This document shows positions 1-6,793 of a DNA stretch of 8,327 bases, piece after piece. This DNA is from Savagea sp. (GTDB taxonomy: Bacteria; Bacillota; Bacilli; Bacillales_A; Planococcaceae). The notes under the pieces are model-generated. The model had not been told where the DNA came from and searched no databases. It was given only the letters and a program-made list of their open reading frames with translations. Positions within the stretch are counted from its first letter, which is position 1. Every line of letters starts with the position of its first letter. The stretch lies in NCBI GenBank assembly GCA_030146155.1, contig JASLCF010000122.1:1-8327 (forward strand). Reading direction: 5' to 3'. Position numbers and translations under genes: made by a program.

Positions 1-70
1 GGTTTTCGCGACGAGGAAGCTCACCGCGCGCCCCACCGAACGCGTCCGCTCGGAACGTCAATCAACAACG
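1..70 (-). repeat. GC-rich dispersed intergenic repeat, partial (cut by window edge)
   Basis: The first 70 bases are strikingly GC-rich beside the AT-rich rest of the window and contain no gene. Blocks AGCTCACCG (18-26), CGCCCC (29-34), GAACGCGTC (38-46) and GGAAC (52-56) recur in inverted orientation and identical spacing at 8208-8246, without gaps (29 of 39 positions identical by hand count). The sequence resembles, from memory, a dispersed intergenic repeat of Bacillaceae and Planococcaceae genomes (consensus-like words GGCGGACGC and GGTGAGC), so I place this copy on the minus strand. Its far end lies outside the window. Family assignment is recollection; the pairing of the two copies is seen directly. 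Confidence 0.65.
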
Positions 71-198
71 CTTATGATTCATCATAAAAGGAAGCAAACC
101 TCATTATATTTTGAAGCGTTTTACCTGGATCAAATAATCACTCACAAAAACTTGACTCACACTGAAAAGACAGAGTTCTATCTGTTGGCAATGAATTT

Positions 199-207
199 TG
201 ATATGAT
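199..207 (+). promoter_or_regulatory. Possible extended -10 promoter for yunF-yunE-yunD
   Basis: An extended -10 (TGA then TATGAT, hexamer at 202-207) lies just before the yunF ribosome binding site. No good -35 is seen at 17 bases. Transcription would begin near 213-214, at the very edge of the AAAGGGAGGG ribosome binding site, giving an almost absent leader. A weaker alternative is TTGACT (152-157) with TTCTAT (176-181) at 18-base spacing, which would give a more usual leader. A small palindrome, TTATGA-4-TCATAA, lies upstream at 72-87. Nothing else is evident in 71-229. Confidence 0.4.
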
Positions 208-229
208 AGAGCAAAGGGAGGGTTGGTTT

Positions 230-1081
230 TTGATACATATTGGATTGACAGGTTGGGGGGATCATCCGACACTGATTGCTCCACAATCTAAAACAAAATT
301 AACAGACTATAGCTCCTATTTTCCAGTCGTTGAAGTTGACTCCACTTTTTATGCGATTCCTGCACAAGCGACGATAGAGAAATGGATCAAAGAAACACCT
401 CGTCATTTTAAAATGATTGTCAAAGCATATGGAGGGATGACAGGTCATACGCCAAGAAATAAGTGGCCAGCTCAGACGATGGATGAAGTCTTTCACCTTT
501 TTGAATTAACGATGCAACCTCTGATTCAAGCTGGTCAGTTAGCGATGGTGTTATTTCAGTTTCCCCCTCAATTTACTTGTACGAGAGAGCATATTCGTTA
601 TTTGAAATATGTGAAACAAAAGTTACCTGACTTTCCGATTACAGTTGAATTCCGTCATCATTCATGGTATCAACTGCCCATGTTACAACAAATGAGGGCG
701 TTTATGACTGAGCAGAATTGGGTGCTTGCTACTGTAGACGAGCCACAAGTAGGGGAAGGTAGTGTTCCACTCGATTTTTATGAAACCCATGCTGAACTTG
801 CTTTTATTCGCCTACATGGTCGTCATGAGTCGGGATGGGTAAATCGTTTTGCAAGCAATGAAGAGTGGCGTAAACAAAGGTATCTCTATGACTACGCTGA
901 AGATGAGCTGCAACAACTACAGCAAAAAGTTCAGCAACTTCGAGCGAAAGATATCTTTGTCATTTTTAATAATAATTCAGGTCATCATGCTTCAAAAAAT
1001 GCAATTCAATTCCAACGTTTGATGGATATTCAGTATGAACATCTCGCATCCAAACAGTTGGATTTGTTCGAAGGAGAATAA
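230..1081 (+). CDS. yunF: DUF72 family protein, YunF-like
   Basis: A 283-residue protein of the DUF72 family, a TIM-barrel fold of unknown biochemical function, probably cytoplasmic (no signal peptide or membrane segment). Family motifs in order: IGLTGWGD near the N-terminus (4-11), VEVDSTFY (34-41), FQFPPQF (109-115), VEFRHHSW (139-146), DEP (170-172), FIRLHGR (192-198), and FNNNSGHHASKNA (246-258). These strand-end residues would line the barrel pocket. A glutamine- and leucine-rich helix occupies about 225-238. The start chosen is TTG at 230: AAAGGGAGGG (213-222) sits 7 bases ahead and the protein then begins right at the first beta strand, as in YunF of B. subtilis (about 280 residues). 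The same frame is open back to 74, but those extra 52 residues look non-coding. The stop is 2 bases before the yunE start, so they are co-transcribed and perhaps translationally coupled. Identity is confident; function is unknown. Confidence 0.9.
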   Translation: MIHIGLTGWGDHPTLIAPQSKTKLTDYSSYFPVVEVDSTFYAIPAQATIEKWIKETPRHFKMIVKAYGGMTGHTPRNKWPAQTMDEVFHLFELTMQPLIQAGQLAMVLFQFPPQFTCTREHIRYLKYVKQKLPDFPITVEFRHHSWYQLPMLQQMRAFMTEQNWVLATVDEPQVGEGSVPLDFYETHAELAFIRLHGRHESGWVNRFASNEEWRKQRYLYDYAEDELQQLQQKVQQLRAKDIFVIFNNNSGHHASKNAIQFQRLMDIQYEHLASKQLDLFEGE

Positions 1082-1083
1082 AA

Positions 1084-1905
1084 ATGGCATATTTTATTTT
1101 AGCAATAATCGGATTACTATCTGGCGTAATTGGTGCAATTGTAGGGCTGGGTGGTGGAATCATTCTTGTACCCCTTACTTTATTTGTAGGGATTAATCTC
1201 GGGTGGATTGATGGCATTACACCACAAACCGTTGTAGGGCTATCTGTGATTATGATGATATTTACGGGCTTATCCTCAACGCTTTCCCATATGAAAGCTA
1301 AAACGGTTGATTATCAAAGCGGATGGCTGTTTTTTGCAGGAAGCGTACCTGGAACTCTTCTAGGTGCATATATTAATAAAAGTTTGAACGTGACTTCCTT
1401 TAATTTATACTTTGGGATTTTATTGATTATTTTGGCTACCATTTTACTCGTTCGTGACAAACTCAAACCTATTTCTTGGTTTGTAGATCATGGTGTTAAA
1501 AAAGAATTCATCGATGCACAAGGCCAACGACATATTTATGGTTATCCTATTTGGTTTGCTTTACTCTTGACGTTCATTATCGGAATGGCCTCTGGTTTAT
1601 TTGGAATTGGTGGCGGTTCAATTTTGGTACCTGCCATGTTATTGCTCTTTTTATTTCCACCACATGTTGCAGTCGCAACGAGCATGTTCATGGTCTTTTT
1701 ATCGGCTATTGTGAATTCAATTTCTCATATTTATTTAGGTAATGTACCTTGGTTGTATACAATTCCAGTGATTCCAGCTGCTTTTTTCGGTGCAGCATTA
1801 GGGTCTTATTTAAATCAAAAAATGAATTCTGCCACGGTAGTTACTGCATTACGCATTATTTTACTCATCATAGGTATTCGATCCATCTATGACGGACTTT
1901 TTTAA
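1084..1905 (+). CDS. yunE: TauE/SafE family membrane exporter, YunE-like
   Basis: A 273-residue integral membrane protein of the TauE/SafE family (PF01925), whose members are proposed to move sulfite, sulfonates or other small organic anions. It shows the family's internal duplication: GLGGGIILVP at 21-30 and GIGGGSILVP at 174-183, each followed by long hydrophobic helices. About seven or eight membrane segments can be seen. A short basic helix end plus a charged loop (about 124-155) separates the two halves. AAGGAG at 1071-1076 lies 7 bases before the ATG. The gene is packed between yunF (2-base gap) and yunD (21-base gap) and is surely in one transcript with them. The substrate cannot be deduced; no sulfur-metabolism gene is nearby. 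Length and start agree with the family. Confidence 0.9.
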   Translation: MAYFILAIIGLLSGVIGAIVGLGGGIILVPLTLFVGINLGWIDGITPQTVVGLSVIMMIFTGLSSTLSHMKAKTVDYQSGWLFFAGSVPGTLLGAYINKSLNVTSFNLYFGILLIILATILLVRDKLKPISWFVDHGVKKEFIDAQGQRHIYGYPIWFALLLTFIIGMASGLFGIGGGSILVPAMLLLFLFPPHVAVATSMFMVFLSAIVNSISHIYLGNVPWLYTIPVIPAAFFGAALGSYLNQKMNSATVVTALRIILLIIGIRSIYDGLF

Positions 1906-1926
1906 ATTTTAAAATGAGGTGAAAGA

Positions 1927-3294
1927 ATGACCGAGACGATTCATATTTATCATACGAATGATGTTCATAGTCATTTTCACAATTGGTATGGCATTCAACG
2001 CTATTTAATCAAACAAAAAGAATCTCACTTAGAAAAAGGGGAGTCTTGTTACATAGTCGATTTAGGAGATTTTGTTGATCGTATTCACCCATTAACAGAA
2101 GCAACGCATGGTCAAGCCAACGTAGAGTTGTTGAACGCTGCTGGCTACGATATCGTCACGATTGGGAATAACGAAGGAATTACTTTACCAAAAGCTCATT
2201 TAGAAGAGCTCTATCAAAAAGCTACGTTCGATGTCGTCTTAGCTAATTTAACGCATGATTCAGGAAAGCCACTTGACTGGGCAATGCCTTATCGAGAAGT
2301 ACAGACGCAAGAAGGGCAACGAATTATTCTGTTTGGTGTCACTGCCCCTTACGAACAGTTTTATTCCCAATTGGGTTATCGAGTGCTTGATCCTTATGAA
2401 CAAGTTTCTATAATCGTAGAGCGTTTCAAAGAGGAAGATGTGCTACTTTTTTGTTTATCTCATGTGGGAGAACCTTTTGATCGACAAATTGCAAAGGATT
2501 TTCCAGAAATTACACTTCTCTTTGGCGCGCATACGCATCATCATTTTCCGAAAGGTGAACGAGTGAATCAAACCTTACTTGTGGCTACTGGGAAGTTTGG
2601 AGATTATATCGGGCATGTCACTCTGACAAAAGAGCAAGGGCAGTGGTCTATTCAAGCACGGACTATTCCGACAGTAACATTAGCGGAAGAAAAAGAAAAT
2701 GAAGTGTTTTCACGTCAATTAAGAATTGAAGGCCAACAAGCACTTCAAGAAGTTTTATTTGTCAATGACCGAACTCGCCCGAATGATCTTTTTAAAAATA
2801 CGTCTTTAGATCGTTTATTTGGTCGTGCCATGATTGATAGAACAGGGGCAGACTGTGCGATTTTTAATTCAGGTATTTTCCTAGGAGACTTAAAGAAAGG
2901 ACCAGTAACGCGTAAAGACTTACATGAAATCTTACCCCACCCTATTAATTTAGCCACACTAACGATTGATGGTCATACTTTACGCTCGATTTACCAGAAA
3001 ACGCAACATGCAGACTGGGCACATATTGAGGTGAAAGGTTTAGGATTTAGGGGAACGGTAATGGGGAAAATGAATTTTGAACGCCTTTTTGAGAAGAGTG
3101 AAGAGCGATTATTTATCGGTAACAGACTTTTAGAAGATGAGGCCACTTATCGTATAGTGACCTTAGATATGTTTACATTCGGCTTCTTCCTTCCTGAATT
3201 TGATGTTTTTCCAAAACAGTATGATCTACCTGCCTTAATTCGAGACGTTCTCGCTTTATATGGTCAGAAAACAATGACGCTACAACAGGAGTAA
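1927..3294 (+). CDS. yunD: 5'-nucleotidase/UshA-like metallophosphoesterase, YunD-like
   Basis: A 455-residue two-domain protein. The N-terminal calcineurin-like metallophosphoesterase domain (about 4-235) has HTNDVHSHF (D12 and H14), DLGDFVDR (D48), GNNE (80-83), LSHVGE (H179) and GAHTHHHF (H202, H204): the expected ligands for two metal ions. The C-terminal domain (about 280-435) has the nucleotidase signature ADCAIFNSG (308-316) followed by the TRKDLHEILP segment (328-337), as in PF02872. There is no signal peptide, unlike periplasmic UshA, so it should act in the cytoplasm. The usual GNHExxD is GNNEGI here, so the His of the UshA catalytic His-Asp dyad is Asn (N82). I recall the same in YunD orthologues, so it is probably a family trait. 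Likely a nucleotide or nucleotide-sugar phosphohydrolase; substrate unknown. GAGGTG (1916-1921) precedes the ATG. No terminator follows. Confidence 0.9.
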   Translation: MTETIHIYHTNDVHSHFHNWYGIQRYLIKQKESHLEKGESCYIVDLGDFVDRIHPLTEATHGQANVELLNAAGYDIVTIGNNEGITLPKAHLEELYQKATFDVVLANLTHDSGKPLDWAMPYREVQTQEGQRIILFGVTAPYEQFYSQLGYRVLDPYEQVSIIVERFKEEDVLLFCLSHVGEPFDRQIAKDFPEITLLFGAHTHHHFPKGERVNQTLLVATGKFGDYIGHVTLTKEQGQWSIQARTIPTVTLAEEKENEVFSRQLRIEGQQALQEVLFVNDRTRPNDLFKNTSLDRLFGRAMIDRTGADCAIFNSGIFLGDLKKGPVTRKDLHEILPHPINLATLTIDGHTLRSIYQKTQHADWAHIEVKGLGFRGTVMGKMNFERLFEKSEERLFIGNRLLEDEATYRIVTLDMFTFGFFLPEFDVFPKQYDLPALIRDVLALYGQKTMTLQQE

Positions 3295-3370
3295 CAGGAC
3301 TACGAGGAGAAAAAGACGAAATGATGGATAGTGGCTCGTGAATAACTTGACAGTGAAACTTGCAATCTAT

Positions 3371-3401
3371 TTCGTTCATTGTTATTGTAATGTAGTATAA
3401 A
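3371..3401 (+). promoter_or_regulatory. Tentative promoter of the lysine riboswitch leader
   Basis: TATAAA at 3396-3401 is placed so that transcription would start near 3408, a few bases before the aptamer. The matching -35 is poor (TTCGTT at 3371-3376 or TTCATT at 3375-3380, both at off-optimal spacing). A consensus TTGACA at 3347-3352 has no partner -10 at 16-18 bases. A second weak pair is TTGCAA (3360-3365) with TATTGT (3383-3388), spacer 17. A promoter is expected here, but its exact hexamers are uncertain. Confidence 0.35.
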
Positions 3402-3416
3402 AAAATAAAAAGAGTT

Positions 3417-3576
3417 AGAAGTAGAGGTTGCAAATGAAAAGAGTACCTTTTGGAGCGGTAGCTATGAAAAAAGGAAAAGGGTCATTTGCCGAAAGTCGTT
3501 CATTGACAGATGGACGGTTTGGGCTTGCATAGAAGATGTGCAAGACTGTCGCCTAGATAGGCGTTGCGCTACATGA
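3417..3576 (+). promoter_or_regulatory. Lysine riboswitch (L box) aptamer
   Basis: The sequence has the conserved L-box blocks in order: TAGAGGTTGC (3422-3431), AGAGTA (3440-3445), TGGAG (3451-3455), AAAGG (3472-3476), TTTGCCGAA (3485-3493), TGGGC (3520-3524) and ACTGTC (3545-3550). The five-helix junction can be drawn by hand. P1 is GTAG (3421-3424) with CTAC (3569-3572). P2 is GCAAATGA (3430-3437) with TCATTTGC (3482-3489). P3 is CGTTCAT (3497-3503) with ATGGACG (3510-3516). P4 is CTTGCA (3524-3529) with TGCAAG (3539-3544). P5 is GCCT (3551-3554) with AGGC (3559-3562). Known role of the class: lysine binding favours termination. It controls the transporter gene that follows; P1 is rather short here. 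Confidence 0.95.
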
Positions 3577-3607
3577 GAAGTTTTTTCTCATTATATTTCG
3601 CAAAAGT

Positions 3608-3637
3608 AAGCCAATACGCTATTGTATTGGCTTTTTT
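3608..3637 (+). terminator. Intrinsic terminator of the lysine riboswitch expression platform
   Basis: A perfect 10-bp stem, AAGCCAATAC (3608-3617) with GTATTGGCTT (3624-3633), has a 6-base loop and runs into six T residues (3632-3637). It lies between the aptamer and the transporter ribosome binding site, where a lysine-responsive attenuator is expected. An extra hairpin ATGAGAA-5-TTCTCAT (3573-3591) lies between aptamer and terminator, and TTGCG (3564-3568) can pair with CGCAA (3599-3603). A convincing antiterminator partner for the terminator 5' arm was not found by eye. Confidence 0.92.
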
Positions 3638-3670
3638 CTATTTCTTCTTTTGACAAGGAGACGAGACAAC

Positions 3671-5224
3671 ATGGAAGGAACAATTTATTCAATTCTACCG
3701 CCACTCGTGGCAATCATTTGTGTACTATTTACAAAAAGGGTCATTCTATCCCTTGGAATCGGTGTGCTTACAGCTACCTTTATTTTGAGTTGGGGGAAGG
3801 GGAGTGAGGGCATCTCCCTTTTCATTCAAGCATTGTTTTCCCCATTTTGGAATGAAGAAGGGTTGGTAACGGCTAATCTCTACATTATCTTATTTATTTT
3901 ATTATTGGGTGCTCTTACAGCTTTAATCCGTTTATCTGGTGGAACAGAAGCGTTTGCACAATGGGCCATTCAACGAGTCAAAACACGAAGAGGTGCTAAA
4001 TTATTGACTGTTGGTTTAGGGATACTTTTCTTTATTGATGATTATTTTAATGCCTTGGCAGTCGGACAAATCGCTAAACCCGTAACGGATCAACATCAAA
4101 TTAGTCGAGCACAACTTGCCTATTTTATTGATTCAACCAGTGCTCCAGTTTGTGTAGTATCCCCTATTTCAAGTTGGGGAGCCTATTTAATTGGACAACT
4201 TACTTTAATCTTTGGTGCTACAGCTGCGATTGCTTATTCACCTATTCAAGCGTTTGTACTGATGGCACCTATGAATTTTTATGTAGTTACAACCTTAGCT
4301 TTTGTTCTCTTTTTCGCATGGACAGACTTCTCTCTTTTTTCGATGCGACAACATGAGATCAAAGCCGTCACAACGGGGGAACTTTACGATTCCACTCGAT
4401 CACTACCTGGAGAATTAAAAGATGACTTTCCAGCTTCAACGGAAGGTAAAGTGAGTGGATTGATGTTTCCCATCTTCGTATTAATTGGAGTTTCATTACT
4501 GAGTATGGGGATTACTGGTTTTCTTGCCACCGATACGTTTTCTGTTTTAGCTCTATTTGAGGAGATGAATGTGCCTTTTTCCTTATTAATGGGTGGAATT
4601 GCGAGTGTCGCTGTCTCTTTACTAATCAATAGTCAACAAAAGGGACGCCGTAAATTTATTCTCTTGGCTACTAAAAGTGGCTTACAATCCATGTTAGGGG
4701 CAGTTTTTATTTTGTATTTTGCATGGGTTTTAACAGATTTAATTGGGCAACTTCAAACTGGACCTTACCTTGCACAAGTCGTACTTCATTTCCAAATTTC
4801 TACTTCATTCTTACCTGTGATTTTATTTATTTTAGGTGGGGTCATTGCTTTTTCAACAGGTACAAGTTGGGGTTCTTTTGGTATTTTATTACCAATTGCA
4901 GCAGAAATCATGATTGCAGCGAATATTGAGCTATTATTACCCGCACTGTCTGCCGTTTTAGCAGGCGCAGTTTTTGGGGATCATACTTCTCCGATTTCCG
5001 ATACGACCATTTTATCTTCAACGGGTGCAGGTAGTCATTTAATGGATCATGTGACGACTCAATTACCTTACGCATTACTCTCTGCAAGTGTTGCAATTGC
5101 CGGATATCTTACACTCGCTGTAACAGGATCAATATGGCTTGGACTTGCCGTTGTAATGGGAATAACCGTGATGATAATGGGTATTCTGTTATCCTATAAA
5201 CATAAAATAAAAGTTGTTCAATAA
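3671..5224 (+). CDS. lysW: NhaC-family antiporter-type transporter, probable lysine transporter (LysW group)
   Basis: A 517-residue polytopic membrane protein of the NhaC Na+/H+ antiporter family (PF03553), with about a dozen hydrophobic segments. Diagnostic motifs are FFIDDYFNALAVG in the first half (about 118-130) and FGDHTSPISDTTILSS in the second (about 435-450), followed by HVTTQLPYALL. Family annotation alone would say Na+/H+ or malate/lactate antiporter. The lysine riboswitch and terminator directly upstream instead point to lysine uptake. Comparative genomics by Rodionov and co-workers (2003) predicted such L-box-controlled NhaC-type proteins (LysW) to carry lysine. The substrate is therefore inferred from regulation, not from sequence motifs. 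The start is ATG at 3671, with AAGGAG (3655-3660) 10 bases before it. An in-frame TTG at 3650 would place that Shine-Dalgarno inside the gene and has no site of its own. No clear terminator follows. The gene symbol is the literature name for this group and is tentative. Confidence 0.85.
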   Translation: MEGTIYSILPPLVAIICVLFTKRVILSLGIGVLTATFILSWGKGSEGISLFIQALFSPFWNEEGLVTANLYIILFILLLGALTALIRLSGGTEAFAQWAIQRVKTRRGAKLLTVGLGILFFIDDYFNALAVGQIAKPVTDQHQISRAQLAYFIDSTSAPVCVVSPISSWGAYLIGQLTLIFGATAAIAYSPIQAFVLMAPMNFYVVTTLAFVLFFAWTDFSLFSMRQHEIKAVTTGELYDSTRSLPGELKDDFPASTEGKVSGLMFPIFVLIGVSLLSMGITGFLATDTFSVLALFEEMNVPFSLLMGGIASVAVSLLINSQQKGRRKFILLATKSGLQSMLGAVFILYFAWVLTDLIGQLQTGPYLAQVVLHFQISTSFLPVILFILGGVIAFSTGTSWGSFGILLPIAAEIMIAANIELLLPALSAVLAGAVFGDHTSPISDTTILSSTGAGSHLMDHVTTQLPYALLSASVAIAGYLTLAVTGSIWLGLAVVMGITVMIMGILLSYKHKIKVVQ

Positions 5225-5259
5225 CAGATGAATAGATCAAAAAAGTCATGTTCCTTCTA

Positions 5260-5288
5260 TTGTTCAATAATTTAAACTATGGTACATT
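5260..5288 (+). promoter_or_regulatory. Probable sigma-A promoter for lipA-yutD
   Basis: TTGTTC (5260-5265) and TACATT (5283-5288) are separated by 17 bases, and the -10 is preceded by TGG (5280-5282), an extended -10. Transcription would start near 5295, about 37 bases before the lipA start. The TTGACA at 5287-5292 overlaps the -10 and has no -10 of its own. No operator is evident. Confidence 0.55.
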
Positions 5289-5331
5289 GACAAGTAGTAA
5301 AGAAAATTCGTTGAGAATGGAGTAGATACCT

Positions 5332-6270
5332 TTGACAACAAAGCGTGATGAAACAAAAAAGAAAGACGAATATTTGAGAAAACCCGAGTGGTTGAAAATA
5401 AAATTAAATACGAATGAAAACTATACAGGTTTAAAAAAATTAATGCGTGAGAAAAACTTGCATACGGTTTGTGAAGAAGCAAGATGCCCAAATATCCATG
5501 AATGTTGGGGCGAACGTCGTACAGCTACATTTATGATTCTTGGAGATACTTGTACGAGAGCTTGTCGTTTTTGTGCAGTTAAAACAGGGCTTCCTACTGA
5601 GTTAGATCGAGCAGAACCAGAACGCGTAGCAGATTCGGTTGCATTAATGAATTTAAAACATGCCGTGATAACAGCAGTTGCACGTGATGATCAGAAAGAC
5701 GGCGGGGCAGGAATCTTCGCAGAAACGATTCGTGCAGTTCGTAGAAAGAGTCCGTTTACTACGATTGAAGTATTGCCTTCAGATATGGGCGGGAAATTAG
5801 AAAATCTACAGCTGTTAATGGATGCTAAACCAGATATTTTAAATCATAATATTGAAACAGTTGAACGTTTAACGCCAAGAGTTCGTGCACGTGCAACTTA
5901 TCCAAGATCATTAGAATTATTGCGTCGTTCGAAAGAATTATATCCTGAAATTCCAACAAAATCTTCATTAATGGTTGGGCTAGGAGAAACGAAAGAAGAA
6001 ATTATTCAAACGATGGACGACTTACGTGCAAATCATGTCGACATTATGACAATTGGTCAATATCTACAACCATCAAAAAAACATTTGAAAGTACAAAAAT
6101 ATTATTCTCCAAAAGAGTTCAAAGAGTTATATGAAATCGCCATGTCAAAAGGCTTTTCTCATTGTCAAGCAGGTCCTCTCGTTCGTTCAAGCTATCACGC
6201 AGATGAACAAGTGAATGCGGCTGCTCGTGAACGCCAAAGACAAGGGGATTTAGAACTCCAGGGGAAGTAG
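5332..6270 (+). CDS. lipA: Lipoyl synthase
   Basis: A 312-residue radical SAM enzyme that inserts two sulfur atoms into the octanoyl group carried on lipoyl domains or GcvH, completing lipoate cofactors of the 2-oxoacid dehydrogenases and the glycine cleavage system. The auxiliary 4Fe-4S cluster motif is C47-x4-C52-x5-C58, with the conserved serine in RSSYHA (285-290) as its further ligand. The radical SAM cluster is C74-x3-C78-x2-C81. The SDMGGKLENL, NHNIETVERL, SSLMVGLGET and QYLQPSKKHL segments are typical of LipA. All key residues are present and length is normal for Bacillales. The start is TTG at 5332, with GGAG (5319-5322) 9 bases upstream; the next ATG in frame is internal to the family's conserved N-terminal region. 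The stop is 3 bases before yutD, so they form one transcript. Cytoplasmic. Confidence 0.98.
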   Translation: MTTKRDETKKKDEYLRKPEWLKIKLNTNENYTGLKKLMREKNLHTVCEEARCPNIHECWGERRTATFMILGDTCTRACRFCAVKTGLPTELDRAEPERVADSVALMNLKHAVITAVARDDQKDGGAGIFAETIRAVRRKSPFTTIEVLPSDMGGKLENLQLLMDAKPDILNHNIETVERLTPRVRARATYPRSLELLRRSKELYPEIPTKSSLMVGLGETKEEIIQTMDDLRANHVDIMTIGQYLQPSKKHLKVQKYYSPKEFKELYEIAMSKGFSHCQAGPLVRSSYHADEQVNAAARERQRQGDLELQGK

Positions 6271-6273
6271 TGG

Positions 6274-6597
6274 GTGAGCAAGATGGATAATCTAGTAACC
6301 ATTGAAAAAACAACTTATGAGTTGATAGAAAACCATCGCGAAGGGTTTAATCAAGAAGCATTTGAGGCACGCTATTCAGAAATACTGAATAAATACGACT
6401 ATATTTTCGGAGATTGGGGTCATAGTCAATTACGCTTAAAAGGGTTCTATGAAAATGGTCACCCTAAAGCAAACTTTGAAACGAAAATTGGGAATATAGA
6501 AGATTATATTTATGAATATTGTAATTTCGGTTGTGCTTATTTTATTTTAAAGAAAATTAAAACAAAACCGATAAAAAAAACGACTGCAGAAAAATAA
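6274..6597 (+). CDS. yutD: YutD-like family protein
   Basis: A 107-residue soluble protein of the YutD family (PF06265), conserved in Bacillales and other Firmicutes and without a settled function. It is recognised by its central block FGDWGHSQLRLKGFYENG (about 45-62), a C-terminal YEYCNFGCAYFILKK segment and a basic tail. GTG at 6274 is chosen because AGGGGAAG (6260-6267) lies 6 bases before it and overlaps the end of lipA. ATG at 6283 is a real alternative, with GGGTGAG (6272-6278) rather close in front. The 3-base gap from lipA and the terminator at 6637-6678 make it the last gene of the lipA unit. In B. subtilis yutD and lipA are also near neighbours. The two cysteines of CNFGC are noted, but a metal role is not supported by anything else seen. 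Confidence 0.9.
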   Translation: MSKMDNLVTIEKTTYELIENHREGFNQEAFEARYSEILNKYDYIFGDWGHSQLRLKGFYENGHPKANFETKIGNIEDYIYEYCNFGCAYFILKKIKTKPIKKTTAEK

Positions 6598-6636
6598 AGT
6601 CATCGAAGGGTCAACTCATAACAAATCAAGACGCAT

Positions 6637-6678
6637 AAAAAGTTCATTCGTTCCTAATGGTTCGAATGAACTTTTTTT
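6637..6678 (+). terminator. Intrinsic terminator after yutD
   Basis: AAAAAGTTCATTCG (6637-6650) pairs perfectly with CGAATGAACTTTTT (6663-6676), a 14-bp stem with a 12-base loop, followed by a run of seven T (6672-6678). It closes the lipA-yutD unit. The A-rich 5' side could also let it work weakly on the other strand. Confidence 0.92.
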
Positions 6679-6756
6679 GATGAGGTATTGGAGAGTGTAA
6701 CCTATTTTTCATTGGTTAACATTTTCTCGTTTATGAACAAGGATGCCCTTGAAATA

Positions 6757-6765
6757 TGGTATGAT
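6757..6765 (+). promoter_or_regulatory. Probable extended -10 promoter for yutE-yutF
   Basis: TGG followed by TATGAT (hexamer 6760-6765) is a good extended -10. Transcription would start near 6772, with the ribosome binding site at 6782. No convincing -35 lies 16-18 bases upstream, which an extended -10 can tolerate. It sits correctly between the yutD terminator and yutE. Confidence 0.6.
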
Positions 6766-6793
6766 GGGGTAAAAGAGTTGTGGAGGAATAGAT

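Noticed and set aside
74..229. N-terminal extension of yunF from ATG 74
   Set aside because: No ribosome binding site at 74, the extension has no family match, and it would contain the likely promoter. TTG 230 has an ideal site and the family's normal N-terminus.
2745..2957. Minus-strand and alternate-frame open frames throughout, such as this one inside yunD
   Set aside because: They are shadows of well-supported plus-strand genes, without ribosome binding sites or recognisable families.
3321..3341. Six-codon frame with a good ribosome binding site after yunD, as a leader peptide
   Set aside because: It lies before the apparent leader start, encodes no lysine run (MMDSGS), and the riboswitch already explains the regulation.
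3347..3352. Consensus TTGACA as -35 of the transporter promoter
   Set aside because: No acceptable -10 at 16-18 bases downstream (TTTCGT at 17).
3650..3670. TTG start of the transporter at 3650
   Set aside because: The only Shine-Dalgarno (AAGGAG, 3655-3660) would fall inside the gene; upstream is the terminator T tract. ATG 3671 fits.
5230..5261. AATAGA/TCTATT inverted repeat as terminator of the transporter gene
   Set aside because: Only 6 AT-rich base pairs with a 20-base loop and no T run after it.
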